A stretch of DNA of 64,000 nucleotides from Xestospongia bergquistia (Eukaryota > Porifera > Demospongiae > Haplosclerida > Petrosiidae). The DNA lies in contig OZ014414.1 in NCBI GenBank assembly GCA_963965975.1, forward strand, positions 8,427,230 to 8,491,229. The letters are read 5' to 3'. A model generated the notes under the pieces. That model made no database searches and was not told the DNA's origin. It saw only the letters and a list, made by a program, of their open reading frames with translations. Of this stretch, positions 12,706 through 25,000 are shown piece by piece (positions within the stretch are counted from its first letter, which is position 1; the number at the start of each line of letters is the position of its first letter). Both the position numbers and the translations under genes were made by a program.

Positions 12706-14150
12706 CATACATATAGTTAGAGCTTGTATATATGTGAAATTCAAATTCTATGGTAAATTCTAAAATCACTATCATAAGTACACACAATACTATGTTAGTT
12801 ACAACATAACTTTTATGTTCATAGGCTGGGCTGTTGTCGCCACAAGAGGAGATTAGTACATTCTCAGAGGTGGGACGTGAAATACCTCAGCCTGAGGAAT
12901 TAAATCCTGACAGACTATCCCTTGCTATAAAATCAGAAGTGGCTGTTATATATTGTCAACTAGCTACTGCTAAAGAGATAGCATCAAAATCCAGTAGTTG
13001 TCTTAAGCTCAACAATATTATGGTCATTGATATTAAAGGAGAGAAAGTAGATATTATTGCATATAATAATAATTCTGGTAAGTTTGATCCAATCATCCCA
13101 CCTATGGGGAATGACTGGTCAATCAACAATTTGCAAAGTTTCTCTCAATTATTGTGGATGATGAAGACTTTGCTAAGTTTACTTCTGTTGGTGATGCAAG
13201 AAAATGTGAAACTAAACGTGCTGCTATCAACAGATTGATTTACAATGAATTTGAACACCATAAAGTTATATTTGCTGAGAATGTTGGGAATATTAGAGAA
13301 TTAAAAGATGCACAAGGTTTTGATAAAGAGATGGGTATCAGTCTACCTCAATCATTTATTGATTACTACCAGGAAGAAAAGATACATGTTGGTATTGAAA
13401 AGTATGAAGGTCTTAACTGATGTCCTGTACATGACCTATCAAACAATGGCTGAATTATTTCAACCTATTATTAAAGGCATTATTGAATGTACAATGGCTG
13501 CTTTAGAACAACTACAAGGACAAATTGAAAATATCTATTGTCGATATGTCCATGGCAGAATAAAGGAGAGACTTAAAGAATGTTTTCCTCAACGTAACTA
13601 CCAAGTTATCACACCTACTTCACCTAATCTTGCCATAGCTTCAGGAGCTGTCATGTGGCGTAAAGACCCCTCTATTATCCAGACCAGATGCTCTGATGCT
13701 ACTTATGGTATCGGTATAAACATACCATTTGATACAGCAAAACATGATCCATTCTATAAAGTTGTTCATCCTGAAACTGGTGAGCCACTTTGTCAAAGTG
13801 TGCTGAGTGTCTTTGTACAAATTGGAGAAATGGTTCAAACCAGTGAACTGTTTAAAACATATCTTATTCCATACCAACAAGCCCATACTTCAATGGGTAT
13901 ACCTATCTATTGTACCAGAGACCAGGCAGTGCTGTATTTAAAAAATAAAAATGATCAATTTTGTGTTCATAAAATTGGGGAACTTGTCATTGATATCTCA
14001 AATCCTGATAACATTCCCAGAGAAGATCATAAAGTGTTTGTTATAATGGACTTTAGTGGTATACGTACAGAAATACAAGTCAAAGCTAGGTACTCAGTTA
14101 CTGGAAAAGAAGTTGAAGTTGTATGTGATTTTTTGAGTTATTTACAATGA
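11244..14150 (+). pseudogene. HSPA12-like (HSP70 family 12) gene, decayed
   Basis: Exons 11244-11588, 12240-12458 and 12825-14150. The family is clear: NIVAIDFGTTFCVLAF (phosphate-1 loop of the HSP70 ATPase fold), then WVITVPGNLKARGKRMMREA, PPMGNDW, and near the C-terminus IASGAVMWRKDPSIIQTR with TYGIG. HSPA12 proteins are divergent HSP70 ATPases, expanded in many invertebrates. The frame shifts near 11520, 13135 and 13410, and about eight residues (the GG-rich loop before YVHGRIKERL) are missing near 13535. It therefore looks like a pseudogene. The first exon (start codon) is not identified. The last about 200-250 bases are copied elsewhere in the array. Confidence 0.8.
12661..12702. repeat. 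(TA)n microsatellite
   Basis: About 20 TA dinucleotides in the second intron of the HSPA12-like gene. Confidence 0.9.
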
Positions 14151-14610
14151 TGTTTTATTAACCTTTGTGTGTTGTTAATTCATTATATTTCAATATTAAT
14201 TTTATAGTTCTTCTCAACAATCAACATCCCTTGGAATTCCTCATACTATACTATATTTGATTATACTTTATAAGTGATGTAACAATTGACATTGGACTAT
14301 TGACTATAGCTTTTATAATTTAGCTTACACCTAATCAAGTGAATAGGCTCAAACTAGATTGTGTCCATGAAGAAGTATGTAACTCATGATAAAAAGAGTG
14401 CTAATTTTATAGTAGAGTTAACACAGAGCATGTGATCCCTGTACAGTGAGCAGAGGCCATGTCATCATGTTTTAATAATTATGATAATAAACAGTGCACT
14501 TTTGTTGTTTATATGTCAGTATAGTCCTTTAAAAATAATGTCAATAATCTTTTTTCAATGAATTTTTGTTTATAGATAAACCAGTGAGTATATATTCATA
14601 ATATTAGCTA
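14151..14610. other. 3' flank of HSPA12-like gene, non-coding
   Basis: AT-rich sequence repeated after every HSPA12 3' fragment in the window. No exon seen. Confidence 0.4.
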
Positions 14611-14847
14611 CATGGGTCACTATTTAAAGTATTTCAAAGTGAAAAAGAGAAAAGGAAGCAATCAAAATCATATTCTGTCAGTCTTAATTCTTCCAGTCAT
14701 CAAACACAAATAACTGATTTTAATGGTGACAATAAAAGTGAACAATACTACAGAGGTCAACTTCAACAGAACATGATAACTAGCGCTATTCTAGATATCA
14801 TTGTGGAGGATGTTATTCCAACTCGCATAGTAGAAAAGCCTGGGTTT
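14611..14847 (+). mobile_element. hAT/ZBED-like transposase fragment, copy 2
   Basis: The best preserved copy. The plus frame reads HGSLFKVFQSEKEKRKQSK, then SSSHQTQITDFNGDNK, then the ILDIIVEDVIPTRIVEKPGF block. Order and content fit the stretch from the end of a BED zinc finger into the hAT N-terminal region. No terminal repeats or catalytic core are present. Confidence 0.55.
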
Positions 14848-15072
14848 TATATAATATCATATGTAGTCTTGTATATGGTCATCATATACAATACTACATA
14901 TACTATTATATAAAACAATGGTTATTAAGCTTTAAAATGTCATATACAATAGACTTATATAAATGGAATAGGACAGTTATTTTTTTAAGTAGGTTCATAT
15001 TAACTTCATAAATATTCACATTAACAGTTGCAATCTCCACAACTAATGTTATAACCACACCCACATGGTCTA

Positions 15073-15109
15073 TACCTTGACTTTGTTGCACAATAGATGA
15101 CATTTGCAA
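15073..15109 (-). pseudogene. orphan relic of array coiled-coil exon, copy 2
   Basis: Same QMSSIVQQSQ exon end plus GT donor as at 1740-1776. It is followed at about 15225 by a junction directly into the last-intron sequence of the next unit, so the LRR exon expected here is gone. Confidence 0.5.
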
Positions 15110-16416
15110 ACCTTTGTACTTAGTCTAGCTAATAAGAGAAAGGAGACGTAATAATTAATGTCTTCAATTATTTCAACTTACATCACATAATATTTCACCT
15201 CTACATCCAGTGATCTCATGTTTATTGCAGTTATAGTAACAGATAGTCTGGTAAGGCCTGCCCCTTTGCTTAGTGAGGAAGGGTTTGGTAGTCCATACTA
15301 ATAGTATAGTTGTCTCTTTCACTAGTCTATTGAGCTGACAAACCACATTGTTTTTATAGTGGGCGTGGCTGAAAACTGCTTTGATCTAAAAAAGTGCAGG
15401 ATCTACAAACAAGCATCATTAGATGTTTCATTCTGAAATATTGACTTCTTTGTCCTTTCTTGTTTTATTGTGTCACTTCATTTAGTCATGTTGAACTAAA
15501 CAAGTCTACATTTTGTTAAACTAGCTGCACGGTTGCACCATGTCTAAATTATGTTGCTATGGTAACTATTCATACTGGACACCTTAGTCTCATCCCCAGA
15601 CTACCAAGTAAACAGTAGTCTGTTACATTTGCTTCAAATTCTTGTTCCTAGTGTCATTAGTGTGACATGTTAACTCCATCTAATCATATATTAATGGTCA
15701 CATGACAAGTAGCTGATGGTCACATTACACATGGAGTTTGTGAGAAAAGAAGTCAGTAGATATCTTTAAGAAATACACAAACAGTTTGTTATATTAGTCA
15801 TTCTTGAGAGACATCATATTAAAGTAATGATGTGTTTTTCTACATGATCATATGATCACTGATGTCACACTGATGATATGAGGACCTAGAATTTGAATCA
15901 GATGCACCATGTACTATCTATTTATAATCCTCAAAATCAAAGTATTCAAAAATGTTTAGATCTATTATATTCAAAACTATTGTAGTTATCTGAAAGGACA
16001 ATGTGATTGAGGATCTGAGAAGGAACTATACCATATAGCCAATATGAATAAAACTTGATAAACAGTTTCAGATTTTGTTAAAATTTTATCATCAAAATAG
16101 TCTCAATGTAAATAGTGAAACAGTCACCACAATGTATCATTAAGAAAGGCTACATCTCTCTTATACACATACAATGTGGTTCTATCATAACAAGGTTATA
16201 ATGATATCATTATTACTTATGTCAACTATAGGTGGAGTCAACTAAGACACAGTCAAGTGTATTAATATTTGTCAGTAACAATATATGTAGTACTTAGTCT
16301 ATTTAGTTGCTATTCATGTCAATAAAGTTACATTATAAATAACAATACTTGTAGTGTATGTGTATTTTATTATATTATAATTTTAATAAACTAATATAAC
16401 ATTCACTGAGTCTTAC

Positions 16417-18981
16417 CTTCTTCGTCTGACTCTTCATCCTTTGTCTCTTTATCATCATAGTCCTTTAATATATCATGTAATACTGGAGACTCTATATAAG
16501 ATACTTATATTAAACATGTACATGTATATAGTGTAATATGATAACACTTAATATAAACATTTTATAGATCTTATCATAATCATAACTCTATCATATTATA
16601 CTGACACTAAGGGAGTGTATAGTAAATATACTAATTTATTTTTTATATATTATGAATTTAATTATTGTTGTTTGAGAATTATGAATATAATTTACACTAT
16701 AATAATTTGTGGTTACCTGTAGTTACATGTGTGGATTCTTCTTGGCTAGATTTTGTTTGTGTTTCCTCAAGTCCTTGATTAGTTACTGCCTTTGGTCTGA
16801 ATGTTAGATCTAGTAACAATGTCATATAATGAGAAGTCACTAATACCAACTACCTTTTAAGCTCTGCCTTAATACCTCAAACTGTTTGTTTCTCTCTCTT
16901 AATCGTAACATCAATGATGTTATCACTTCCTGTAGTGTCTCCAACTCTTTTTGTCTCTCTGCAGACACTGACAGTAACTCTTCCTTAATAACTAAATAAT
17001 TATTAATTATAATTATGTATTGATAAATCAGTAACACAGACTATGTTAGTGATAGCTATTGTATTAATAATACCTTCCTTCCATTTTAAAAGTGATGTCA
17101 AATCTTTGATTGTTTTTTCTTTCATTTCTTTTCTTTCTACATAAAAATATTGAATTTTAAATCAGATATATCATATTCATATAATAGACAGTTATTAAAT
17201 AAACAGTGATTATTGACATGGGCAAATACCTTCATTTTGTTGGACAACAGATGATATTTGTAAAGTCATCTTTTTACTGATGGTTTGTCGTAGTTCAAGT
17301 TGACTTCTCAATTCCTTTGTATTCTCTTCTACAATAGGTCTAACCTCCTATATATCAATAAACAACACATGTAGTAACTGTTGTCTAATACTACTCATCT
17401 CTTACCTTGTCTCTTTGATGTTTATCATAAATGATGTCATAGCCTATTGTTAACTTGAGCAATCCCATCTCCTTCAATAAGTCAAGATTTTCATTTGCTG
17501 TCACTAATATAATATCCATCATATGGTGTGGAGCATAGCAGGTAACAATGATAGAGTTGCCTTCATTAATAACTCTAACTTGAACAGACTCTGCCATATC
17601 TTCGAAAGCTTTTGACAGCAAATCTTTAATGTGTTTGAGAGTATATTTGTCTACCTCCCACTCCAATACAAACTCAATTGTCTCACAGATGAGATGATGA
17701 GAATGTGAAACTAACTTGAAGTTCTGTTTAAGGCATATACTAACTTTGACAGTTTCACAAAAAGTGTTAACTGTCATCTTGAATTCTGTGATGTGTGATT
17801 TAGCCTCAGTGATGTTGTAGTAATTAACAACGACCTCCAAATAGCAAATATTAATAATGGTACATTTATCTTGTACAAGATCCATGACATCATCAAATGA
17901 TTCAGCTATAGACAATTGAGCTCTTAGGTTTGGAAAACACCTCCGAAGATACATTTTGAGATCTTTCAGTGAAGGAATACCAGCTTCAATAAGAGGTGCA
18001 ACAGTGTGAATTAGGGTTCCAAAGGTTGCTGTCATTTGAACAAAATTGTATTGATATGTCCGATGAAGTTTGATTTTGGAAGGAAATGTTTGGTCTACAA
18101 AATATTAGTAGATGAAAATAATATTTAAAAATTGCTTACCATACTCTTTGAGTATATCATTAGCAACAGGTACTGTTTGTTCAGATTTCAATAAGATGCT
18201 ACTGAATACCTTTAACTTGTTGGGATCCTCATACACTGTAGTACATAGTGCTCTCAATGGACCATCTCCTAGTACACCTCCTAATCTATTGACTTCATCT
18301 AACGTCTCCTTAGATATTACTCTCTCTGTATATAACATCTGAACAATCTCCATAGGAAGTACAAGTGATGAGATCCTATCAGAGTGTTTCTGTAACATTT
18401 GACAAGCTGGAAAGAGTTTAAAATAAATAATAAATATTAATATTATATATGTACTACTAATGCTAATTTATACCTGTATCCAAATCAAGTTTTTCATGTT
18501 TTTGTTCTAATTCCATTGTTTGAACATCTCGTTTTCTCTTTCTTAAACTCAATATATCAGTGTCATCTATTAATCATATGACATACTATAAAATAATAAT
18601 ATTTACTTACTAAAGTCCTTTATTTTTTCAGCTGTAAAAACTTGCCCAATCTTTTCAAGAGCACTAGCTAGTGAGTCCAATGTAGCACCTCCACTCTTAG
18701 TAACATTGTCAGCATTACTTAACCACAGATTTAAACTCTCTTGAAGACAGTTCTCTGGATCATCTCGGTACTTGGTTCTAATGCTTGACAGAGTAGGTTG
18801 TAGTAGACCCAGTTGTAGACCAAGAGGAGACCATCTATCATTTGGGAAGTAGCCTAGTTTCAAAGCGCCAATGATATCCTTTAAATCACTAACATCTAAA
18901 ATAACAATGTAAGATATAGAGCAACTCGAAATCTTTTTCTGTTAATATAAACTCACTTAGTTCACGCTGACTTGCAGCCAT
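16417..18981 (-). CDS. G2: Death(A)-CARD-like-unknown domain-coiled coil gene lacking its LRR exon
   Basis: Exons 18957-18981, 18611-18895 (Death A), 18474-18566, 18140-18406 (CARD-like), 17406-18094 (230-residue domain), 17230-17347, 17074-17136 and 16854-16991 (coiled coil), 16717-16809 and 16417-16491 (acidic, LKDYDDKETKDEESDEE). All phases agree and no stop interrupts them. The protein sequence is the same as the front of G3 within the recent duplication. No LRR exon lies downstream: the sequence jumps near 15225 into older flank. Reading on past the last donor gives a stop after a few codons (GKTQ), so a receptor-less product of about 620 residues is possible. It may be a decoy or adaptor, or simply broken. 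Confidence 0.75.
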
Positions 18982-20532
18982 AGCTGGGAGGTCACTAGTT
19001 TAACTAAGGTGTGGTTACATTCCAGCAATATGAATATTGTTCTGTGTATATGAATAATATCATTTTGATATTAACAAATTATATTTTTCTTATTTGAAGT
19101 AAGAAATATTTTATAGTAGACGATGTTCTACAAAGATGGTAAAGTCTGTGTCATTATTCATCATTCATTTTTTTTTCACCACGCATTTTATTACTGGATC
19201 AATAAGTCAATGATACAACTTGTATTATACAAGGATTAGTTAAGTCAAGACTATTGTCTTGGACTATATATGCACGTACAAACTTGTATGGCTTTTGATA
19301 ACCATATTCTGAAGCAGATACAAACAAACTTTATAATGTGATAATGATGTACTGTGTAGTTTTAAGTACAATATATGACACAAAAATTCACATTAATTGA
19401 TAGGCTATAAACATTGTCATAAATACGTAATAACCACACTCATTAGGTCTGTACATTCACTTCATTGGACAACAGATGCTATTTGCATAACATGCATCTT
19501 TTTGCTCTTTTGGTCCTAAGATTGTTTTGGACTATATATACATTAACTGGATGTGTTTTCATGGTTTTTTAATGTATCTTTTGAAGTTGACAAATAGAAT
19601 TAAGGATGAAATAAGTTACATAAAGTAACTGCCAATGCACATAGCAACTATTGAATTTAATTACTGCTACAATGAGTGCTTTGAATTGATGAAGCTTATT
19701 TAAAGATAAAGTATATCATTAAACTATTATGACCATAATACAATACTAAATATCCTATTATATAAAACAGTGGTTATTTAAATTTCTAAATGTCATATAC
19801 AATAGACTTCATATATAAATGGGACTGGACAGTTATTTTTATAGTAGGTTCATATGAATTCTACAAATATTTACAATGTTAAAACCACACCCATATGATT
19901 TGTACCTTTACTTTGCTCCACAATATGACAAAAAGTTTAATAATAGTCGCTTTACTTACTTTAACATGACGTTAAATAATACCTTTAATGATATGTACAA
20001 AATCACTAGGTACTTCCCCTCTAACATTTCGTTGTCTTAGAGGTTATAGGTGACTAAATTTCTAATCTCCCCCTATAACAACAGCTTTACACATTTCCCT
20101 TAACACAGTGGTACTAAGGTCATGATCATAGTCTTGTAATTGAAGCAAGGCCATCCTTGCTAGTCTGGTCATTGGACTAACTTAAAAGTATACCACTAAC
20201 ATTATGTTATTGTAATGTTGTTATTTGTTTGACTAGTAGAATTACAGGTGTGTAAAACTTATTAATTGTTTCTACTTCTTAAGAATTTAAATATTTAGGA
20301 CCATCATGCAAATATGTTATCTGTGACTATTTGTATTATTGTCATTAATTTTATTAATGACAATATAAAATACCACAATACTACATAGGAATGTAATGTC
20401 TGCATAATTTTTCTTTCTCTCCTGGGTCCGGTGTTCTCAATTACATTATACATAATTATTTTGTAGGTAGCTATCAGTATGACTCAACAGACTATACTTT
20501 GAATATTTCCCTTTAGAGTACATTGGACAAGG
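18982..20532. other. intergenic spacer, copy of 9765-11243
   Basis: No intact gene. It carries the TEAD/RUNX-like site at 19009-19024 and a weak exon 6 relic near 19460. Confidence 0.4.
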
Positions 20533-20786
20533 GATGAGTATAACTATCTATTGTACCAGAGACCAGGCAGTGCTGTATTTAAAAAATAAAAATGTTGTGT
20601 TCATAAAATTGGGAAATTTGTCGTTGGTATCTCAAATCCTGATAACATTCCCAGAGAAGATCATAAAGTGTTTGTTATAATGGACTTTAGTGGTATATGT
20701 ACAGAAATACAAATCAAAGCTATAGGTACTCAGTTACTGGAAAAGAAGTTGAAGTTGTACGTGATTTTTTGAGTTATTTACAATGA
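20533..20786 (+). pseudogene. HSPA12-like 3' fragment
   Basis: Matches the end of the 11244-14150 gene (IYCTRDQAVLYLKNKN onward to the stop region) but joined directly to the sequence that precedes its first visible exon. The middle has been deleted. Small changes disturb the frame. Confidence 0.7.
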
Positions 20787-21564
20787 TGTTTTATTAACCT
20801 TTGTGTGTTGTTAATTCATTATATTTCAATATTAATTTTATAGTTCTTCTCAACAATCAACATCCCTTGGAATTCCTCATACTATACTATATTTGATTAT
20901 ACTTTATAAGTGATGTAACAATTGACATTGGACTATTGACTATAGCTTTTATACTTTAGCTTACACCTAATCAAGTGAATAGGCTCAAACTAGATTGTGT
21001 CCATGAAGAAGTACATAACTCATGATAAAGAGAGTGCTAATTTTATAGTAGAGTTAACACAGAGCATGTGATCCCTGTACAGTGAGCAGAGGCCATGTCA
21101 TCATGTTTTAATAATTATGATAATAAACAGTCCACTTTTGTTGTTTATATGTCAGTATAGTCCTTTAAAAATAATGTCAATAATCTTTTTTCAATGAATT
21201 TTTGTTTATAGATAAACTAATGTTATAACCACACCCACACAGTCTACACCTTGACTTTGTTGCACAATAGATGACATTTGCAAACCTTTGTACTTAGTCT
21301 AGCTAATAAGAGAGAGGAGACGTAATAATTAATGTCTTCAATTATTTCAACTTACATCACATAATATTTCACCTCCACATCCAGTGATCTCATGTCCATT
21401 ATACTGTATTCAGTTTAGTTCCTCTCTTATTATCAATAAAGTATCCAATCCTTTCTATAGGGATAACTACATTATTAATATATCAATGTAGTGTATAGGA
21501 CTAATAGAGTTGTCTATTAATATCATCTCACCATTTACTATGTGAGTGAGCAAACGTCTCTACT

Positions 21565-21747
21565 TCAGAAATATGTATTGTTGGACTTGAACAGTTGACA
21601 ATTTTCATTATTCAACTGAACTGATCTTATTATTATAGTTAAATTGTAGTCTTCAATATCTTCTGAATATAAGATAGACCATGATGACTTCTTTAGTTTG
21701 TTAGAAAATGGGATACAAGTACGTTCCTTACTGCATGACGTCTTCAT
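21565..21747 (-). other. short ORF downstream of G3 LRR exon
   Basis: Copy of the 60-codon ORF at 2058-2240, same length and stop; possible 3' UTR exon. Confidence 0.3.
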
Positions 21748-22033
21748 ATACTCTACTAGAACTGCATATATACAAGTACAAAGGAGTTAAAAATAGTGCT
21801 CCGCCCACAAATAATAATTACAGGCGCCAAGTGACCAGCTGTTGCCAGTTAGAGAGACAAAAAAAGTGCAACATTAGAGAAGTGTCAAGCAAAAATGCTC
21901 TATTTTTATTGTTCTACTAGTTTTGTTAGAGAAAGAAATTGTTAATAAAAGAAGATAAAAAAGTGAAGAGTAATTTAAAGAGAAAATAAAAGTGAGCGAG
22001 AAGACAAATTAAGAATAAACAACAAACTACTTA

Positions 22034-25000
22034 CTAATACCAAAACTGAAGTCTGTCTTTAATAACTTGATAGCTGTCTAACTTCTTACAATACTCTTTA
22101 TGTTGTCTTGATAAGTGTAGTTTCCTTATTGTAGTATTTTTATTAAGTGATGTACATATTGTCTTGATATCATCATTGTTTAGTGAAGTATTGTTGAGAT
22201 ATAGTGTTGTCAATGATATAGTTGTTTGTATTAGATCTGCTATTGTACTGGTACTAACTGAAGTGATCTGATGATTACCTCCGATGTTCAAAATAGTCAA
22301 TGTTTGGTTTTTAGTAAGTCCTTCACAGATATATCGGACTCCATTATCAGTGATGTTACAGTTGTAGACATATAGTACTTTTAAAGTTGTATTACTTGAT
22401 AACATAGTAGATAAGTGAGTTATATCTTCATCTGTGATACCAGTAACATTAGACAACCATAACTCTTCAAGTGTTTTATTATTAAAGAGACTATCACTGA
22501 CTTGTTTGATACCACCAGTAAGTGAAGAGAGTGACAGCTGTAGTCTTTTTATTGTTTTATTAGTTTTTAGTATCTCTGATAATATCGATACACACTTACT
22601 GTTCAATGAAGTGTTCACTATATAAAGTCTCCTCACTGTACACTTATTAAGATTGTTTATAATAACTGCAGTACTTTTAGGAGATGATGAGTAGAGACTA
22701 ATACTCCATTCTTTTCCTGTTTGTTGTTCTTTTATTAATTTACTTATAACATCTTCACTTTGTAATATACTTGGACTAGTGAGTCTAACATAATTGTTAT
22801 CATCATACCACTGAACTCTTCCAGTGTCTCCTGTTATAAAACAGAGTTAGTATATAATATAGTACACACATAGTAATATATACTATAACACACTACAATA
22901 CACAGACAACAAACTGAAGAAGAAAGGAAGCCATTATTGTTTACTGAATATAGTTACTATGGCAACGAGCTAATAGGAGGCGGGGCTTATTATCTGAGAT
23001 ACTTGTTAAATTACTACCTTTACTCTTAGTTGGTTTTAAGGTCTGGCTACAGTAAGTCATGTTGTCTAGCACACATGTACTTTTCTTGCTAATAGTAAGT
23101 GAAATGTGTGAAGTTCATTTGATAATAGTTGTCAATAGGTAAAGAATAGAGACTGAAATGAACAGTCTGAGTTGTCTTGTCTTGTGTGGTCCAATGTTAC
23201 TGTAATATCAGGTGACACAAGACTACAGTGTCTTTATAATATGTATTGTAAACATTATTACATTCTATTTCATTCAGTTCAGAATTGAGTTGATATGTTT
23301 TGTTACATGAGGAAATTATGTATCTCTCTACCTACTAATGTTGTACATAGGAATGGTCTAAATGTTTGGTGGGTGTGGTTAAGTACAGTAACTATATTGA
23401 GCAGTACATGTTAATAGATATAAACAAAAGTAGAAGGAATTACAAATAAAATGAGTTATCAATTGATTTGACTCTTTCCTTGATATATTAAATTATTTTA
23501 ATTTGTGAATTTATTGCAGTTATAGTAACAGATAGTCTGGTAAGGCCTGCCCCTTTGCTTAGTGAGGAAGGGTTTGGTAGTCCATACTAATAGTATAGTT
23601 GTCTCTTTCACTAGTCTATTGAGCTGACAAACCACATTGTTTTTATAGTGGGCGTGGCTGAAAACTGCTTTGATCTAAAAAAGTGCAGGATCTACAAACA
23701 AGCATCATTAGATGTTTCATTCTGAAATATTGACTTCTTTGTCCTTTCTTGTTTTATTGTGTCACTTCATTTAGTCATGTTGAACTAAACAAGTCTACAT
23801 TTTGTTAAACTAGCTGCACGGTTGCACCATGTCTAAATTATGTTGCTATGGTAACTATTCATACTGGACACCTTAGTCTCATCCCCAGACTACCAAGTAA
23901 ACAGTAGTCTGTTACATTTGCTTCAAATTCTTGTTCCTAGTGTCATTAGTGTGACATGTTAACTCCATCTAATCATATATTAATGGTCACATGACAAGTA
24001 GCTGATGGTCACATTACACATGGAGTTTGTGAGAAAAGAAGTCAGTAGATATCTTTAAGAAATACACAAACAGTTTGTTATATTAGTCATTCTTGAGAGA
24101 CATCATATTAAAGTAATGATGTGTTTTTCTACATGATCATATGATCACTGATGTCACACTGATGATATGAGGACCTAGAATTTGAATCAGATGCACCATG
24201 TACTATCTATTTATAATCCTCAAAATCAAAGTATTCAAAAATGTTTAGATCTATTATATTCAAAACTATTGTAGTTATCTGAAAGGACAATGTGATTGAG
24301 GATCTGAGAAGGAACTATACCATATAGCCAATATGAATAAAACTTGATAAACAGTTTCAGATTTTGTTAAAATTTTATCATCAAAATAGTCTCAATGTAA
24401 ATAGTGAAACAGTCACCACAATGTATCATTAAGAAAGGCTACATCTCTCTTATACACATACAATGTGGTTCTATCATAACAAGGTTATAATGATATCATT
24501 ATTACTTATGTCAACTATAGGTGGAGTCAACTAAGACACAGTCAAGTGTATTAATATTTGTCAGTAACAATATATGTAGTACTTAGTCTATTTAGTTGCT
24601 ATTCATGTCAATAAAGTTACATTATAAATAACAATACTTGTAGTGTATGTGTATTTTATTATATTATAATTTTAATAAACTAATATAACATTCACTGAGT
24701 CTTACCTTCTTCGTCTGACTCTTCATCCTTTGTCTCTTTATCATCATAGTCCTTTAATATATCATGTAATACTGGAGACTCTATATAAGATACTTATATT
24801 AAACATGTACATGTATATAGTGTAATATGATAACACTTAATATAAACATTTTATAGATCTTATCATAATCATAACTCTATCATATTATACTGACACTAAG
24901 GGAGTGTATAGTAAATATACTAATTTATTTTTTATATATTATGAATTTAATTATTGTTGTTTGAGAATTATGAATATAATTTACACTATAATAATTTGTG

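Larger units (their letters stand above)
15225..21650. repeat. recent tandem duplication, left copy (8289-bp period)
   Basis: From about 15225 to about 21650 the sequence matches 23514 to about 29939 almost base for base. Only a handful of substitutions were noticed, for example near 17857/26146, 19145/27434 and 19957/28246. The copy contains all of G2, its spacer and an HSPA12 3' fragment. Beyond about 21650 the copies diverge normally. Confidence 0.85.

Noticed and set aside
13641-13886. Minus-strand ORF of 81 codons
   Set aside because: Antisense shadow of the HSPA12-like exon.
22034-22830. Diversity-generating retroelement acting on the LRR exons
   Set aside because: Changes are not confined to adenines, no template repeat or reverse transcriptase is seen, and such systems are prokaryotic or viral; selection or conversion explains the pattern better.
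22980-23000. Excision footprint of a P-like element in G3
   Set aside because: The 19-bp loss removes the target site cleanly with only a two-base microhomology; an ordinary small deletion is as likely.
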